A stretch of DNA of 64,000 nucleotides. Origin: Methanobrevibacter sp. Lineage in GTDB: Archaea > Methanobacteriota > Methanobacteria > Methanobacteriales > Methanobacteriaceae. The translations under genes and the position numbers were made by a program. Below the pieces are notes generated by a model. It was given only the letters and a program-made list of their open reading frames with translations. It was not told the origin of the DNA and searched no databases. This document shows positions 39,446 through 49,006 of this stretch, in pieces. Positions within the stretch are counted from its first letter, which is position 1. Every line of letters starts with the position of its first letter. The stretch lies in NCBI RefSeq assembly GCF_017431965.1, contig NZ_JAFRKB010000025.1, forward strand, positions 20,587-84,586. Reading direction: 5' to 3'.

Positions 39446-41245
39446 TTAGTTTAAACAGTCATTAACCCAATTGATGAAATTGCTGGTGGAATCACCAGTT
39501 CTTTCAGCTTGAGTGTGTCCTTGACCCCAAACTGTTGAAAACTCAACATTATCATTGCCGACTTTATTTAAAACAGCCAAATATAAGTTTACATCGACAC
39601 ACTGGGAAATGTCTCCCTGTTCAATACCAGTGTTTATTCTCCAGTGATTAGCCACATCTGAGCTTCCTGCACCATCATAATAGTCACATAGGTAATACAT
39701 TGGATTGTACATGTTCACACGTGTTTCCATGCTGGTATTTAAGCTATCTGTTGCGGCCAAGTCATTTTTATATTCCTCAGCATAACTGCTTGAGTAATCA
39801 CCATATTTGGAGTATTTTTCACTGTTGTTGTTGAGCAAATCGCTTAGTGTCTTGTCGAAATGTGATGAACTGTTTGCATCAAGACCGAACAATCCGTTTT
39901 CAGCTTGAGAACGATTCAAATCATCGAAAGCAGGTACTGATTTAGATGGATTTTTGCAATGTTTGACGAATGCTTCCAGACTGGTAATTTTGGCGGTATT
40001 TGTATTTGCATCATATTCAATCCAGGTATCGTTTCCATTTAATGAATCAATGTATTCTTTAGCGGTTTGATAAGTTGCTGAGGAGCCTGAATCACTGCTT
40101 TCGGTTGGCATTTCACCTCCCATATCTCCTGATGGCACCTCACCCGATGGTGCATCTCCACTTGGCATTTCTCCGCTAGGTGTTCCTCCAGACGGCATGG
40201 TCCCCATAGCATTGGAGCTTGGAGTGTATGGGAATGTTGTATCATTCAGGAAATTGTTCAATGACTCTTCAGTGACGCTTAACATGTAATCATAGTAGCT
40301 GCCGGATGTGTAAACCCCATTGTCACTTTCCTCAAGTGTCAATGTTTTGCCGTTTGGATCTTTTAGGCCTAATGCGTTAATGTAGGCGGCATATTCTGCT
40401 GCCAAATCATTACTTAAGGCACCTGTGAATGAGTTTGAATTTCTCACATATTGTCCCATATTCCATTCATATGCGCTATCTGCAGTATCTAAATTTGTTA
40501 TTGGACACCAGCACATCGCACCAGCAATAGCATTTGATAAAACTTTTCCATCTTTGTCAACCATTGCAGCACCAATGTTTTCTAAATATGGATTATATAA
40601 TTCGCTGTTTCCTGAAGCGCCCATTATTGCAGATTGTGCTCCTCCTCCACTATGGCCAAAAGTAAATATTTTCTCAATGTTTCCGGGTAAAACATCTCCG
40701 TTAAATCTGTAGTAAGTCACTGCAGATTTCAAGTCAACTACACCATCAGGTGCTTCTGCATTGTCTCTTCCCATACAACCAGCATTTAAATAGATAAAAC
40801 CAGCATCAGTGTAATTTTTGACTTCACCTGCATTGTAACTAGTTGGTGCTTTGCATGCAGAATAACCTGGAGTATTTACTGGCATTACTATAGGTGCGGA
40901 ATTAGAGGTATAATTTCCAACTTTAGCATTTTCATTTATTTTACAACTGTAAGTTCCATTGGAATTTTTACTGCCTTCAAAGTATTTTCCAGGAACGTAG
41001 ATCCCACAAGATTCATATGAAGTATCTTTAGGATTCATACAGTATACAAGTCCAATTTGATAATATATGTCATTTGTTTCGTCATATTGCCAATTATTCA
41101 TGTCAACTGAAAGATTATTTGTTAATGCGCTTGCATTATATGATGGTCCTTCGCCTGTTGGAGTCGAGTTACCTGTTAGGAAAAATACTCCCACAATAGA
41201 TATTAGAATTATTATGGCAATTATAATTAAATGTAACTTTTTCAT
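39446..41245 (-). CDS. secreted tannase-like alpha/beta hydrolase
   Basis: The 599-residue protein has an N-terminal signal/anchor helix (LHLIIIAIIILISIVGVFFL) and an alpha/beta-hydrolase domain similar to subtype-B tannases: AGCMGRDNAEAPDGVVDLKSAVTYYRF, nucleophile elbow FTFGHSGGGAQSAIMGASG (Ser near 195), and a C-terminal His motif WGQGHTQAERTGDST. A Gly/Ser/Pro/Met repeat insert (GTMPSGGTPSGEMPSGD..., about 350-380) breaks the middle. It probably acts outside the cell on ester bonds of plant phenolics or similar; substrate is inferred only. Unusual for a hydrogenotrophic methanogen. Confidence 0.8.
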   Translation of the reverse strand: MKKLHLIIIAIIILISIVGVFFLTGNSTPTGEGPSYNASALTNNLSVDMNNWQYDETNDIYYQIGLVYCMNPKDTSYESCGIYVPGKYFEGSKNSNGTYSCKINENAKVGNYTSNSAPIVMPVNTPGYSACKAPTSYNAGEVKNYTDAGFIYLNAGCMGRDNAEAPDGVVDLKSAVTYYRFNGDVLPGNIEKIFTFGHSGGGAQSAIMGASGNSELYNPYLENIGAAMVDKDGKVLSNAIAGAMCWCPITNLDTADSAYEWNMGQYVRNSNSFTGALSNDLAAEYAAYINALGLKDPNGKTLTLEESDNGVYTSGSYYDYMLSVTEESLNNFLNDTTFPYTPSSNAMGTMPSGGTPSGEMPSGDAPSGEVPSGDMGGEMPTESSDSGSSATYQTAKEYIDSLNGNDTWIEYDANTNTAKITSLEAFVKHCKNPSKSVPAFDDLNRSQAENGLFGLDANSSSHFDKTLSDLLNNNSEKYSKYGDYSSSYAEEYKNDLAATDSLNTSMETRVNMYNPMYYLCDYYDGAGSSDVANHWRINTGIEQGDISQCVDVNLYLAVLNKVGNDNVEFSTVWGQGHTQAERTGDSTSNFINWVNDCLN

Positions 41246-41310
41246 AACATCACCTATTAATTTTATATTAATAACTCGGAAGTGATATTTAAAATTTTTT
41301 ATATTATACT

Positions 41311-41391
41311 GTCAGTTTTGCAAAATTGGAATGGGAAACAGACTTTGATTATGAAACATTAAATAACAATTTAATTAATAGTTTGGAATAA
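41311..41391 (+). pseudogene. possible C-terminal remnant of a lost gene
   Basis: An open frame without start codon reads VSFAKLEWETDFDYETLNNNL... to a stop at 41389-41391. Its composition is like coding DNA, in otherwise AT-rich intergenic sequence (41246-41766). No family assigned; it could be chance. Confidence 0.25.
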
Positions 41392-41417
41392 TTTGCAAAA
41401 ATTATATTTGCATTTTG

Positions 41418-41467
41418 TACTTGAAATAGATAAGTATCTGAACTTTTTTATAAGTTTTATACGAATG
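41418..41467 (+). repeat. R2 element, copy a
   Basis: Contains AGATAAGTATCT (inverted AGATA/TATCT) followed by a TATA-like stretch and GTTTTATACGAATG. It nearly matches 59583-59634 and lies directly beyond the 3' end of R1 copy A, pointing towards it. Confidence 0.6.
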
Positions 41468-41489
41468 AAAATCTTTAATTATTATAATT

Positions 41490-41546
41490 TCAAAAAAAGT
41501 AGTGTAGAGAGACCATAAGTATGACAACTATCACATGCCCTTTCAT
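41490..41546 (-). CDS. R1 small hydrophobic peptide, copy A (18 aa)
   Basis: ATG 41546 follows GAGG with a 7-nt gap. The frame reads MKGHVIVVILMVSLHYFF and stops with TGA. It is hydrophobic enough to enter a membrane. Related frames occur in copies B, D and E with changes at third codon positions and a 3-nt indel, supporting translation. General form (short hydrophobic peptide in repeated units) recalls bacterial type I toxins such as Ibs, without demonstrable homology. Confidence 0.5.
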   Translation of the reverse strand: MKGHVIVVILMVSLHYFF

Positions 41547-41612
41547 AAAATAACCTCAATTAATTTAATTAATACTATTTTTCATTTTTAAATTATATAT
41601 AAATAGCTATTT
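41490..41612 (-). repeat. R1 repeat, copy A
   Basis: About 123 bp: palindrome AAATAGCTATTT (41601-41612), TATA-like TTTATATATAATT, AT-rich leader, GAGG ribosome-binding site (41554-41557), 18-codon frame, T-run. Nearly identical to copy E at 60379-60499, including about 40 bp beyond the 3' end. Confidence 0.85.
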
Positions 41613-41766
41613 TTAATTGATTCAACATCATTCAAGGATTTTTTTTATATTGCTTTAGTTCACTTCATAATTTATTTTTTGAAAAATGAAATTAATGTCA
41701 ACTATGGTTAAATCAGTAAAACATATCCCCCATATCAATATTAGAAAGATTAAAAAAGCCGAATTA

Positions 41767-42273
41767 CTAACTACTATATTCTATACTTTCACCTAAAGCT
41801 TTTGCTTCAGCCTCTTTACCAGTCCCTAAAACTTCCCCCAAACTGGTCCAACCCATATGGGAAAAGACATTGTACCAGAAAACGGCTCCATCAAAATAAG
41901 GAGCTCCGGCAGTCATCAGTAAAACCGATTCCTTTTTAAATTCACTTTCTGGCAGACTATTAAACATTGCATATAACCTGTCTGCTGCGGTTTTGAGCTG
42001 GCCTGAAATATGTGCAAAATATGACGGTGAAGCGAATACCACGACATCAGCCAATTTAAATGCTTCATAAATCTCATACATGTCATCTTTCTGAACGCAT
42101 GGCAAACCCTTGTTTTTGCATACAAGACATCCTTTACATCCCTTGATATTCATTTCATGCAAATAGAATTCTTTTATTTCATTGTCTTTGGCACCCTCTT
42201 TAAATGCATTTATTAATGATGCAGTGTTGCCATTTTTTCTTCCGGCTCCGTTTAAGATTATAATCTTTTTCAT
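41767..42273 (-). CDS. flavodoxin-fold NAD(P)H oxidoreductase with Cys cluster
   Basis: The 168-residue protein starts KKIIILNGAGRKNGNTASLINAF (flavin phosphate loop) and contains GCKGCLVCKNKGLPC (C-x2-C-x2-C-x6-C, about residues 47-60), a motif like that of archaeal iron-sulfur flavoproteins, then FASPSYFAHISGQLKTAADRLYA. It likely binds FMN and perhaps a 4Fe-4S cluster and works in electron transfer or oxygen defence. Shorter than most (about 190-200), with a truncated C-terminus. Stands alone. Confidence 0.82.
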   Translation of the reverse strand: MKKIIILNGAGRKNGNTASLINAFKEGAKDNEIKEFYLHEMNIKGCKGCLVCKNKGLPCVQKDDMYEIYEAFKLADVVVFASPSYFAHISGQLKTAADRLYAMFNSLPESEFKKESVLLMTAGAPYFDGAVFWYNVFSHMGWTSLGEVLGTGKEAEAKALGESIEYSS

Positions 42274-42459
42274 GATAATATTTTAGACAACAAAATTAAT
42301 AAATCATTTAGGCCATCATGTAAATAAAAATCTGTTCATTCACTATTCCACAAACAATTGCAACCTTTATTTTCCACAAAATTAATTGTAAAATGACAAG
42401 AAGCAGTAACTATACAAAGATACTTGCAAACGGCAGATATCATCCAAATTTGATTTGGA

Positions 42460-43899
42460 TTAATGTTTTAAGAAGAAATTTCTTAATTTTTCTTCATTTT
42501 GTTTATAACTGTCGATAATTTTTCCATTTTCCATAAGTAAAACATGAGAACATGCTTCCATTATCAGTTCAAAATCATGAGTTATGATAAATGAAGTGAT
42601 GCCTAACTTTTGAAGATAAACTAAATTTTCACTAACTTTAAGCATGTTTTTCAAATCAAGCCCACTGGTCGGTTCATCAAAAATCAATATCTCTTTACCT
42701 GAAGCAATGGCTGATGCAATGGCAACTCTCTGTTTTTCACCGCCTGATAATGCCATCGGGTGAGCATCTTTTAGATGAATCAAATTTAAGTTTGTCAATA
42801 TTTCCTCAGCACGGCTTATATTTTCCTCATCCATACTTAACAGTACTTCATCAAGTACGCTTTCTGTGAATAACTGATGATTCACATCCTGCATCACCAT
42901 ATAAGTCTTTTTAAGAAGATCTTTTCTTTTTAAACGAACATCATCCAAAATAACTTCGCCTTTACAAGATCTTTTAAGACCGCATAAACAATTTGCAAAA
43001 GTGGATTTTCCAGCACCATTCTTTCCAATAACTGCAATTATCTCATTTTTTGGGATTTTAATCCCATCAATATTTAATGCTTGCTTTTTACCATATCTGA
43101 AATTAAAATTCCTAAATTCAATAAGTTCTGAATTATCTGAATAATACTCTTTATGATTTGCAGTTAAATTTTCTAAATTCAATTGCCTTAACCCATAATT
43201 CCTATGATTGATTTTTTTAAACTCTTCAATAGACCATTCATTAGTAATTTGCCCATTTTCAAGAAATATAACCCTATCCACAACATTACTTAAAAAGAAC
43301 AGTTTATGTTCAGCTATAACAACGGTTTTACCGGATTCCTTCCATTTTTTGATAATGTCTTCCAAATCCCAACTGGATTTTGAATCTAAATTTGATGAAG
43401 GCTCATCCAAAACAAATATATCCGGAGAAACTGCAGATACTGACGCACAAGCAATCTTTTGCTTTTCACCACCAGATAACTTGAAAATATTCTTATCGAG
43501 AAGATTATGTAATTTAAAGTCATATACGACATGATCCAATCTGTTTTTTATTTCATCAACACTCATCGCAAGATTTTCACATCCGAAAACTATTTCGCTT
43601 GTTGTATCCACATTGAAAAATTGGGTTTTTGGATTTTGAAAAACAGAACCGATGTGTTCTGAAATTTCATAAATTGGCATTTCACTTACCAAATTATCAT
43701 TTAGATATACATTTCCCTGCCTTGTTCCATCAAAGAAGTTAGGAATGAGTCCATTAATCATGCGTGTCAGAGTTGTCTTTCCACAACCTGATTCACCGCA
43801 AAGCAGAATGACTTCCCCTTCCATAATATTCTGATTAATGTTTACCAAATTATATTTATCATCATCATATGAAAATGAAACATCTGCTATCTTAAGCAA
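42460..43899 (-). CDS. ECF transporter ATPase with two ABC domains
   Basis: About 479 residues with two ATPase domains in one chain: first GESGCGKTTL, LSGGEKQKIA, FVLDEPSSNLD; second GKNGAGKSTF, LSGGEKQRVA, LIFDEPTSGLD. This fused form is found in energy-coupling-factor transporters. The TTG at 43899 with AGGAGGTG six bases upstream is preferred to the GTG at 43908, which lies inside the ribosome-binding site. It slightly overlaps the EcfT gene, the transmembrane coupling subunit. Confidence 0.92.
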   Translation of the reverse strand: MLKIADVSFSYDDDKYNLVNINQNIMEGEVILLCGESGCGKTTLTRMINGLIPNFFDGTRQGNVYLNDNLVSEMPIYEISEHIGSVFQNPKTQFFNVDTTSEIVFGCENLAMSVDEIKNRLDHVVYDFKLHNLLDKNIFKLSGGEKQKIACASVSAVSPDIFVLDEPSSNLDSKSSWDLEDIIKKWKESGKTVVIAEHKLFFLSNVVDRVIFLENGQITNEWSIEEFKKINHRNYGLRQLNLENLTANHKEYYSDNSELIEFRNFNFRYGKKQALNIDGIKIPKNEIIAVIGKNGAGKSTFANCLCGLKRSCKGEVILDDVRLKRKDLLKKTYMVMQDVNHQLFTESVLDEVLLSMDEENISRAEEILTNLNLIHLKDAHPMALSGGEKQRVAIASAIASGKEILIFDEPTSGLDLKNMLKVSENLVYLQKLGITSFIITHDFELIMEACSHVLLMENGKIIDSYKQNEEKLRNFFLKH

Positions 43900-44611
43900 A
43901 TAAAACACCTCCTAAAAAATAATATGCATAAACTCCCAAACCAATGAATGAAATGGCAAGCAATGAATAATCTATTATATTTAATTTGACTTCAATTAGA
44001 TGAGTTCTTCCCTTAGGATTGCTCAACCCTCTTGTAAGTGAAGCTGCAGACAGTTCATCTGCCGTTTTGATGGTACTGACCAAAATAGGAATCATATAAA
44101 ATTCAATTAACTTTAAAGGATTTTTCAGAGATTTAACGTTCAAACCGAATCCCCTCATTTTCATCGCATTGGTTATTGATTTGATTTCCTCATAAACTGA
44201 TGGAATATATCTGAAAATGACCGAAAGGGGAATACTAATTTCTTTTGGAATATTGCTTTTTTCCATGGAAGTTATAAATTCACTTACCTTTGTTGTTGTT
44301 ATTGTATAATATCCCATAATCATAATAGGCAACATTCTAGTGGCAGTATAGCTAAACATTACAAGCAAAATTGCAATTATGCCTGTTGCAGTTGGAAGAA
44401 GATAAACCTGAACATATTTTGCAGCAATATATATTAAAATATAACTTAAAGCAAGTTTAATGCGGTTTGAAAAAAACAAGCAAATAAATGGAACTAAAAC
44501 TAAAATTCCACTAATGTATAATGGCACTTCATTAAAAACCATGAAACTTATCAGAACCAATATTATTATTTTAGTTCTGGGATCCAATTTAAGATTTAGT
44601 TTTAATCCCAT
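43892..44611 (-). CDS. ECF transporter transmembrane subunit (EcfT/CbiQ type)
   Basis: The 239-residue membrane protein has the two coupling motifs of EcfT: AMKMRGFGL (about 150) and SAASLTRGLSNP (about 185), which insert into the ATPase. Helices span the N-terminal 120 residues. It links the ATPase and the S component encoded on both sides. Confidence 0.9.
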   Translation of the reverse strand: MGLKLNLKLDPRTKIIILVLISFMVFNEVPLYISGILVLVPFICLFFSNRIKLALSYILIYIAAKYVQVYLLPTATGIIAILLVMFSYTATRMLPIMIMGYYTITTTKVSEFITSMEKSNIPKEISIPLSVIFRYIPSVYEEIKSITNAMKMRGFGLNVKSLKNPLKLIEFYMIPILVSTIKTADELSAASLTRGLSNPKGRTHLIEVKLNIIDYSLLAISFIGLGVYAYYFLGGVLFA

Positions 44612-44620
44612 AATATCACT

Positions 44621-45202
44621 TTATGCTATGCCTGCTTTTTCGAAATGTTTTTTCAAAACAATTTTTCCGATATATGCACCTATCAAACCGACAATGAATG
44701 TTGCAATTATTAAGACAATCAACATCTCATTTGTTAAAAACGGCAAAATCACATTTACATAGTCAGTTCCCATTGATGCACGAATTGATTCGACAAAATA
44801 ATCTCTTAAAATGTAAAACGGCAACATGTTACCAAATACACCCAATGAGAAAAATCCGTAGCTGATAATTGAATTTTTAATAGATGAATAATCACCCATT
44901 TTTAAGACTACATCCGCTATCAATCCGCAAAATGTGTAAACCACAATTGGAATCCAAGTGTGACCACTTAAAAACATTACAATTCCCAATACCAAAGCTA
45001 ACAGTGTTGTCATTCCAAATTTATCAACTCTTGTTAAAAATAGCATATATGGAATTCCGGCAATTAATGCTGCAATGATTGGTAATCCAATCATCAATAT
45101 CGGAATGTAACCTAACATTCCAAAAAGAAATATTAAAACTGTCAATATCACTGCAAAAATACCTACAGTGATTAAATCTTTTACATTAAGAATTTCACTC
45201 AT
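44621..45202 (-). CDS. MptD/Trep_Strep-family ECF substrate-binding S component
   Basis: The 193-residue protein has six hydrophobic helices and begins LNVKDLITVGIFAVILTVLIFLFGMLGY, as in the MptD/Trep_Strep group of putative ECF S components. The S component determines substrate; none is established from sequence. It lies between the ABC exporter-type genes and EcfT. Confidence 0.85.
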   Translation of the reverse strand: MSEILNVKDLITVGIFAVILTVLIFLFGMLGYIPILMIGLPIIAALIAGIPYMLFLTRVDKFGMTTLLALVLGIVMFLSGHTWIPIVVYTFCGLIADVVLKMGDYSSIKNSIISYGFFSLGVFGNMLPFYILRDYFVESIRASMGTDYVNVILPFLTNEMLIVLIIATFIVGLIGAYIGKIVLKKHFEKAGIA

Positions 45203-45249
45203 AATATGACCTCCTATATATTATAATAATGAAAATAATCATGGAGAAT

Positions 45250-46998
45250 TTAGATTTTCCATTCTCCACTTAAGTTCTGTAAATCAACCATTCGTTTAAA
45301 CAAGCCATCATTGGCAATTAGCTCTTCGGGTGTTCCCTGCTCGGCAATTTTACCTTCGTCCAAAACAACAATCTTATCTGCATTGGCTATTGTTCTCATT
45401 CTATGAGCGATAATGATAACTGTCTTGTTTTTAATCAGCTCAGACAAAGCTTTTTGAATCCTTGATTCGTTTTCAACATCCAAAAATGATGTCGCTTCAT
45501 CCAATAGAATTACATTCGCATCTTTTAGAAGTGCTCTTGCAATTGAGATTCTCTGCCTTTGACCGCCAGACAATAACTCGCCGTTTTCTCCTATTACAGT
45601 ATCATATCCGTTTGGAAGCTTGGATACAAACTCTTCACATTCCGCAAGACGGGCAGCCTCAATCACTTCGTCGTCAGTTGCATCCTTTCTTCCGACGCGA
45701 ATGTTTTCCAGAATTGAATTGTTAAAAAGTATAACATCCTGGAAAACAATTGAAAAGTTTTCCAGAAGCTTTTCAGAATCCAATTGTGATAAATTCTGAC
45801 CTCCAAGTGATACTGTACCTGATACAGGGTCCCAGAATCTTGCAGCAAGCTTTGATACAGTACTTTTACCGCCACCGGAAGGACCAACAAGTGCTGTAAC
45901 TTCACCCTGTTTTGCGGTAAATGAAATTTCAGTCAAAACATCTTTTAAATCATCATAATTGAAATTAACATTTTCAAATTCAACATCATAGCAATCAAGT
46001 GAATAATCTGTAAGGCCCCCTTCAACCACCAGGCTTTCAATTTCCTGAGTTCTTGTGATTTTATTGTCCATCATAAATATTTCAGCCAAAAACATCAGTC
46101 CGTTTTCCAGAGGAGAGTAAATTGTTGCAGAAGCTATCAAGAATATCAAAAGGGTAAAAATTGATATTTGTGAATTTACTATCAGATATGAACCTAAAAG
46201 AATCACAGAAACTATTCCTAAGTTCAGTACAACTTTGCCTGTTATTACACCTGCAGCAGACATCAATTCAGCTTTAAGCCTTGATTTTTCAATTGTTGAA
46301 GTTAGACTGCTGATTTTTCCAAAATATTCATCTTCATAATTGTAGGATTTCAAATCCCTAATTGATTCAATGCATTCCTGCATGGCATCCCCACAATTAA
46401 GCAAATCGGCCATCACTATATCGCCACCCTTATAAATAAGTCTTTTGGATATGAATAATATTATAAAAGCAACTGGAACTACCCATAAAAGCGCAATAGC
46501 CAATCTCCAGTCAAATACAATCATTCCGATTGAAACAATGCATAATGAGAGGATTGAACCTAACAATTGCGGAACTGCATGTGAGAAAACATGCTCCAAA
46601 TCAGTGCAGTCATTCATTATTGTTGCAGTCAAGTCAGCCAGGTCCCTGTTTTCAAAAAAGGATAATGGAAGTTTCCTTAAATTCTCACCAAGATTAATCC
46701 TTCTGTTTTCACTTTCAACGTATGTTGTATTGAAGACAAAGTGATACTGTTTCCATGCAAATGCGAAAATGATTCCTAAAACGATTAATATCAATACAAT
46801 AAACATTCCAAGATTAGGGTCAATTATTTCACCGCCGGTCAACGGTTCTACCCACATGTAGACAAGCAGAGCATATAATCCAACGGGAAACATCAATGAA
46901 ATATCCAGAAGTGCAGTGTAGAGAATGCCTTTAATCAAATTGTCTGAACCTGCTTTTGTAAGTCCGAATCTTTCAGTAAAAAATTCAGATAACATCAT
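45250..46998 (-). CDS. ABC exporter-type half transporter 2 (YbtQ/IrtB-like)
   Basis: The 582-residue protein fuses six membrane helices (to about 310) with an ATPase: GPSGGGKSTVSKLAARFWDP (about 370), LLSGGQRQRISIARALL (about 475), VILLDEATSFLD. It overlaps the preceding half transporter by 4 nt, so the two should form a heterodimer. Together with AraC-type control and metal boxes this resembles YbtPQ/IrtAB metallophore importers; a drug or peptide exporter remains possible. A hairpin (tggagaat/attctcca, about 45242-45268) follows. Confidence 0.87.
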   Translation of the reverse strand: MMLSEFFTERFGLTKAGSDNLIKGILYTALLDISLMFPVGLYALLVYMWVEPLTGGEIIDPNLGMFIVLILIVLGIIFAFAWKQYHFVFNTTYVESENRRINLGENLRKLPLSFFENRDLADLTATIMNDCTDLEHVFSHAVPQLLGSILSLCIVSIGMIVFDWRLAIALLWVVPVAFIILFISKRLIYKGGDIVMADLLNCGDAMQECIESIRDLKSYNYEDEYFGKISSLTSTIEKSRLKAELMSAAGVITGKVVLNLGIVSVILLGSYLIVNSQISIFTLLIFLIASATIYSPLENGLMFLAEIFMMDNKITRTQEIESLVVEGGLTDYSLDCYDVEFENVNFNYDDLKDVLTEISFTAKQGEVTALVGPSGGGKSTVSKLAARFWDPVSGTVSLGGQNLSQLDSEKLLENFSIVFQDVILFNNSILENIRVGRKDATDDEVIEAARLAECEEFVSKLPNGYDTVIGENGELLSGGQRQRISIARALLKDANVILLDEATSFLDVENESRIQKALSELIKNKTVIIIAHRMRTIANADKIVVLDEGKIAEQGTPEELIANDGLFKRMVDLQNLSGEWKI

Positions 46999-48785
46999 AT
47001 CACCTCGCTTTTAACTTTCCATTGTATGGACTGGTTAAATTCATCCCACATTCTGGAGTAAAGGCCTTCACTATCAACCAGACTATTGTGATTGCCCTCT
47101 TCAACAATTCTTCCGTTTTCAACTACAAAGATTTTATCCACGTTTTTAACTGTGGATAGCCTATGCGCAATCATGATTACGGTTTTGTCTTTAGTGATTT
47201 CTGAAATTGCTTTTTGAATCAGGTATTCGTTTTCCGGATCTGCCAGTGCAGTTGCCTCATCTAAAATAATGATTGGAGCATCCTTAAGAATAGCTCTTGC
47301 AAGTGCAATTCTTTGCTGCTGTCCTCCAGAAAGATATGTTCCTTCACTTCCAATTATAGTATCTATTCCATCCGGAAGCTCATCAATGATGTCATCACAC
47401 TGGGCTAAATTCAATGCTTTTTTAACATCTTCTCTTGATGCTCCTTTTCGACCGATTGCGACATTATTGTAAATTGAATCCTTAAATAATGTTGTATTCT
47501 GGAATACAAAAGAGATGTTTTCCATCAAATCCCTTGTTGAAATGTCTCTAACATCAACATCACCAACTTTAATTGACCCCTGATTGACATCCCAAAATCT
47601 TGGAATCAGTGATGCAATTGTGGTTTTGCCTCCACCAGAAGGACCGACCAATGCAACGGAATCATTTTCATTAATCTCGAGATTCACATCATTTAAGATA
47701 TGTTCATCACCGTCACATTCCCCATAGTCAAAATACACACCTTCAAATACTATTGAATGGTTTTTGGGTTTTTGAGGATTGGCTGTCTCAACCAAAGGTT
47801 TTTCATTAAGAATAGCTTCGATGCCGTCCAACGCATAACTTGCAAGCATCCAGTCCTGTGAAACTGTCATTATCTTATTCATCATTACGGCGCAAATTGG
47901 TGTGAAAATAATGTAGAACATAAAGTTTGCAAAGAATTTTACATCTACAAGTGATCCTGCAAGCAATATTCCCGCAGGAATCAATAATGCGAAAAATCCG
48001 TTGATGGATACTGTAAATGCCGTCATCGGAAGCTGAGTTGAAAGTGAGTATTCCGAAGAGAATTTTCCATAGTTTTTAATGGCGCTGATAAAGTTTTTAA
48101 ATGAATAAACACTTTGTTGAAATGCTTTTGTAACCGGAATTCCCCTTACATATTCTACCGCTTCTGCATTCATCTTTTCCAAATATTTCTGGTATTCTTC
48201 CATAAGATTTTGGGATTCTTTTGAAAACATAGGATACATGAATACAAAACACAATATGATTGGAATTAAACATATCAATCCCAATAGCCAATCAAAACTG
48301 AACAGCAGTATTAAGAATGCTATCGGAGTTACGACAGCACCTGTCAAGTCAAACAGCTGATGGGCCAGGAATGTTTCAGTTTTTGTTGTACTGTAATCAA
48401 TTATCTTCCTAAGGCCACCGCTTGTACGGTTTGAAAAATAACCTAAAGGTAGCTTGAGCAAATGCTTTACAGCAGCGTCCTTCATGTTCTTTTCATTTTT
48501 AAATGCAGATAAGTGTGTACCCATAAGTCCAAAAAAGTTTAAGACAATTCCCAGTACCGCAAAAGAGAATGCGTTTATTGCATAAACATCCAAGTTTTGG
48601 GCTTTTGCAAAATCCGGGGCAACTGTCAGTAGGGCATTTACCACATCCCATATATAAATAAATGGAACTAATAAACATATTGCACTTAAAGCTGATAAAA
48701 ACATGCCTATGATTGTTAAATATTTATAATTACCTGAGTAATTTAATAATCTTATAAATTTATTTTTATTTTTAGTTTCTGACAT
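46995..48785 (-). CDS. ABC exporter-type half transporter 1 (YbtP/IrtA-like)
   Basis: The 596-residue half transporter has an N-terminal six-helix domain and ATPase motifs GPSGGGKTTIASLIPRFWDV (about 375), LSGGQQQRIALARAIL (about 485), IIILDEATALADPENE. First gene of a five-gene run: two ABC halves, S component, EcfT, EcfA. A TTAGGTTTACCTAA box lies 23 nt before its start and the AraC gene is adjacent. Confidence 0.87.
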   Translation of the reverse strand: MSETKNKNKFIRLLNYSGNYKYLTIIGMFLSALSAICLLVPFIYIWDVVNALLTVAPDFAKAQNLDVYAINAFSFAVLGIVLNFFGLMGTHLSAFKNEKNMKDAAVKHLLKLPLGYFSNRTSGGLRKIIDYSTTKTETFLAHQLFDLTGAVVTPIAFLILLFSFDWLLGLICLIPIILCFVFMYPMFSKESQNLMEEYQKYLEKMNAEAVEYVRGIPVTKAFQQSVYSFKNFISAIKNYGKFSSEYSLSTQLPMTAFTVSINGFFALLIPAGILLAGSLVDVKFFANFMFYIIFTPICAVMMNKIMTVSQDWMLASYALDGIEAILNEKPLVETANPQKPKNHSIVFEGVYFDYGECDGDEHILNDVNLEINENDSVALVGPSGGGKTTIASLIPRFWDVNQGSIKVGDVDVRDISTRDLMENISFVFQNTTLFKDSIYNNVAIGRKGASREDVKKALNLAQCDDIIDELPDGIDTIIGSEGTYLSGGQQQRIALARAILKDAPIIILDEATALADPENEYLIQKAISEITKDKTVIMIAHRLSTVKNVDKIFVVENGRIVEEGNHNSLVDSEGLYSRMWDEFNQSIQWKVKSEVI

Positions 48786-48807
48786 TATTATCGCCTTAAA
48801 TAATAAT

Positions 48808-48821
48808 TTAGGTTTACCTAA
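48808..48821 (-). promoter_or_regulatory. DtxR-like box before ABC/ECF operon
   Basis: TTAGGTTTACCTAA, inverted TTAGG-N4-CCTAA, lying between a TATA-like stretch and the start codon of the first ABC gene; a half-site gacctaa follows at 48834-48840. This position suits repression by a metal-bound repressor. Confidence 0.7.
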
Positions 48822-48973
48822 AAATTTAAAATTGACCTAAAAGGACAAAACACTAAAAATATCTTAAAAAAATAATTAAGAAATAATTAAAAGTATTTTA
48901 ATAAAAAATAACTAGATAAACCAGTACTCACTATAAAGTATTGAAAAAATTAATATATAAATATTTTTGAACT

Positions 48974-49005
48974 AAAAAGACAAAAAATATACCAAAAAGA
49001 CAAAA
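48974..49005. promoter_or_regulatory. direct repeats AAAAAGACAAAA, possible AraC-type sites
   Basis: AAAAAGACAAAA occurs at 48974-48985 and 48994-49005, exactly 20 bp apart, with a related TAAAAGGACAAAAC near 48837-48850. Two-helical-turn direct repeats are usual for AraC-family activators. They lie between the AraC gene's end and the ABC operon promoter. Confidence 0.45.
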
Positions 49006-49006
49006 T

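Noticed and set aside
41490..41546. Direct homology of R1 peptides to bacterial Ibs toxins
   Set aside because: Only size and hydrophobicity agree; no convincing residue alignment exists, so only an analogy is stated.
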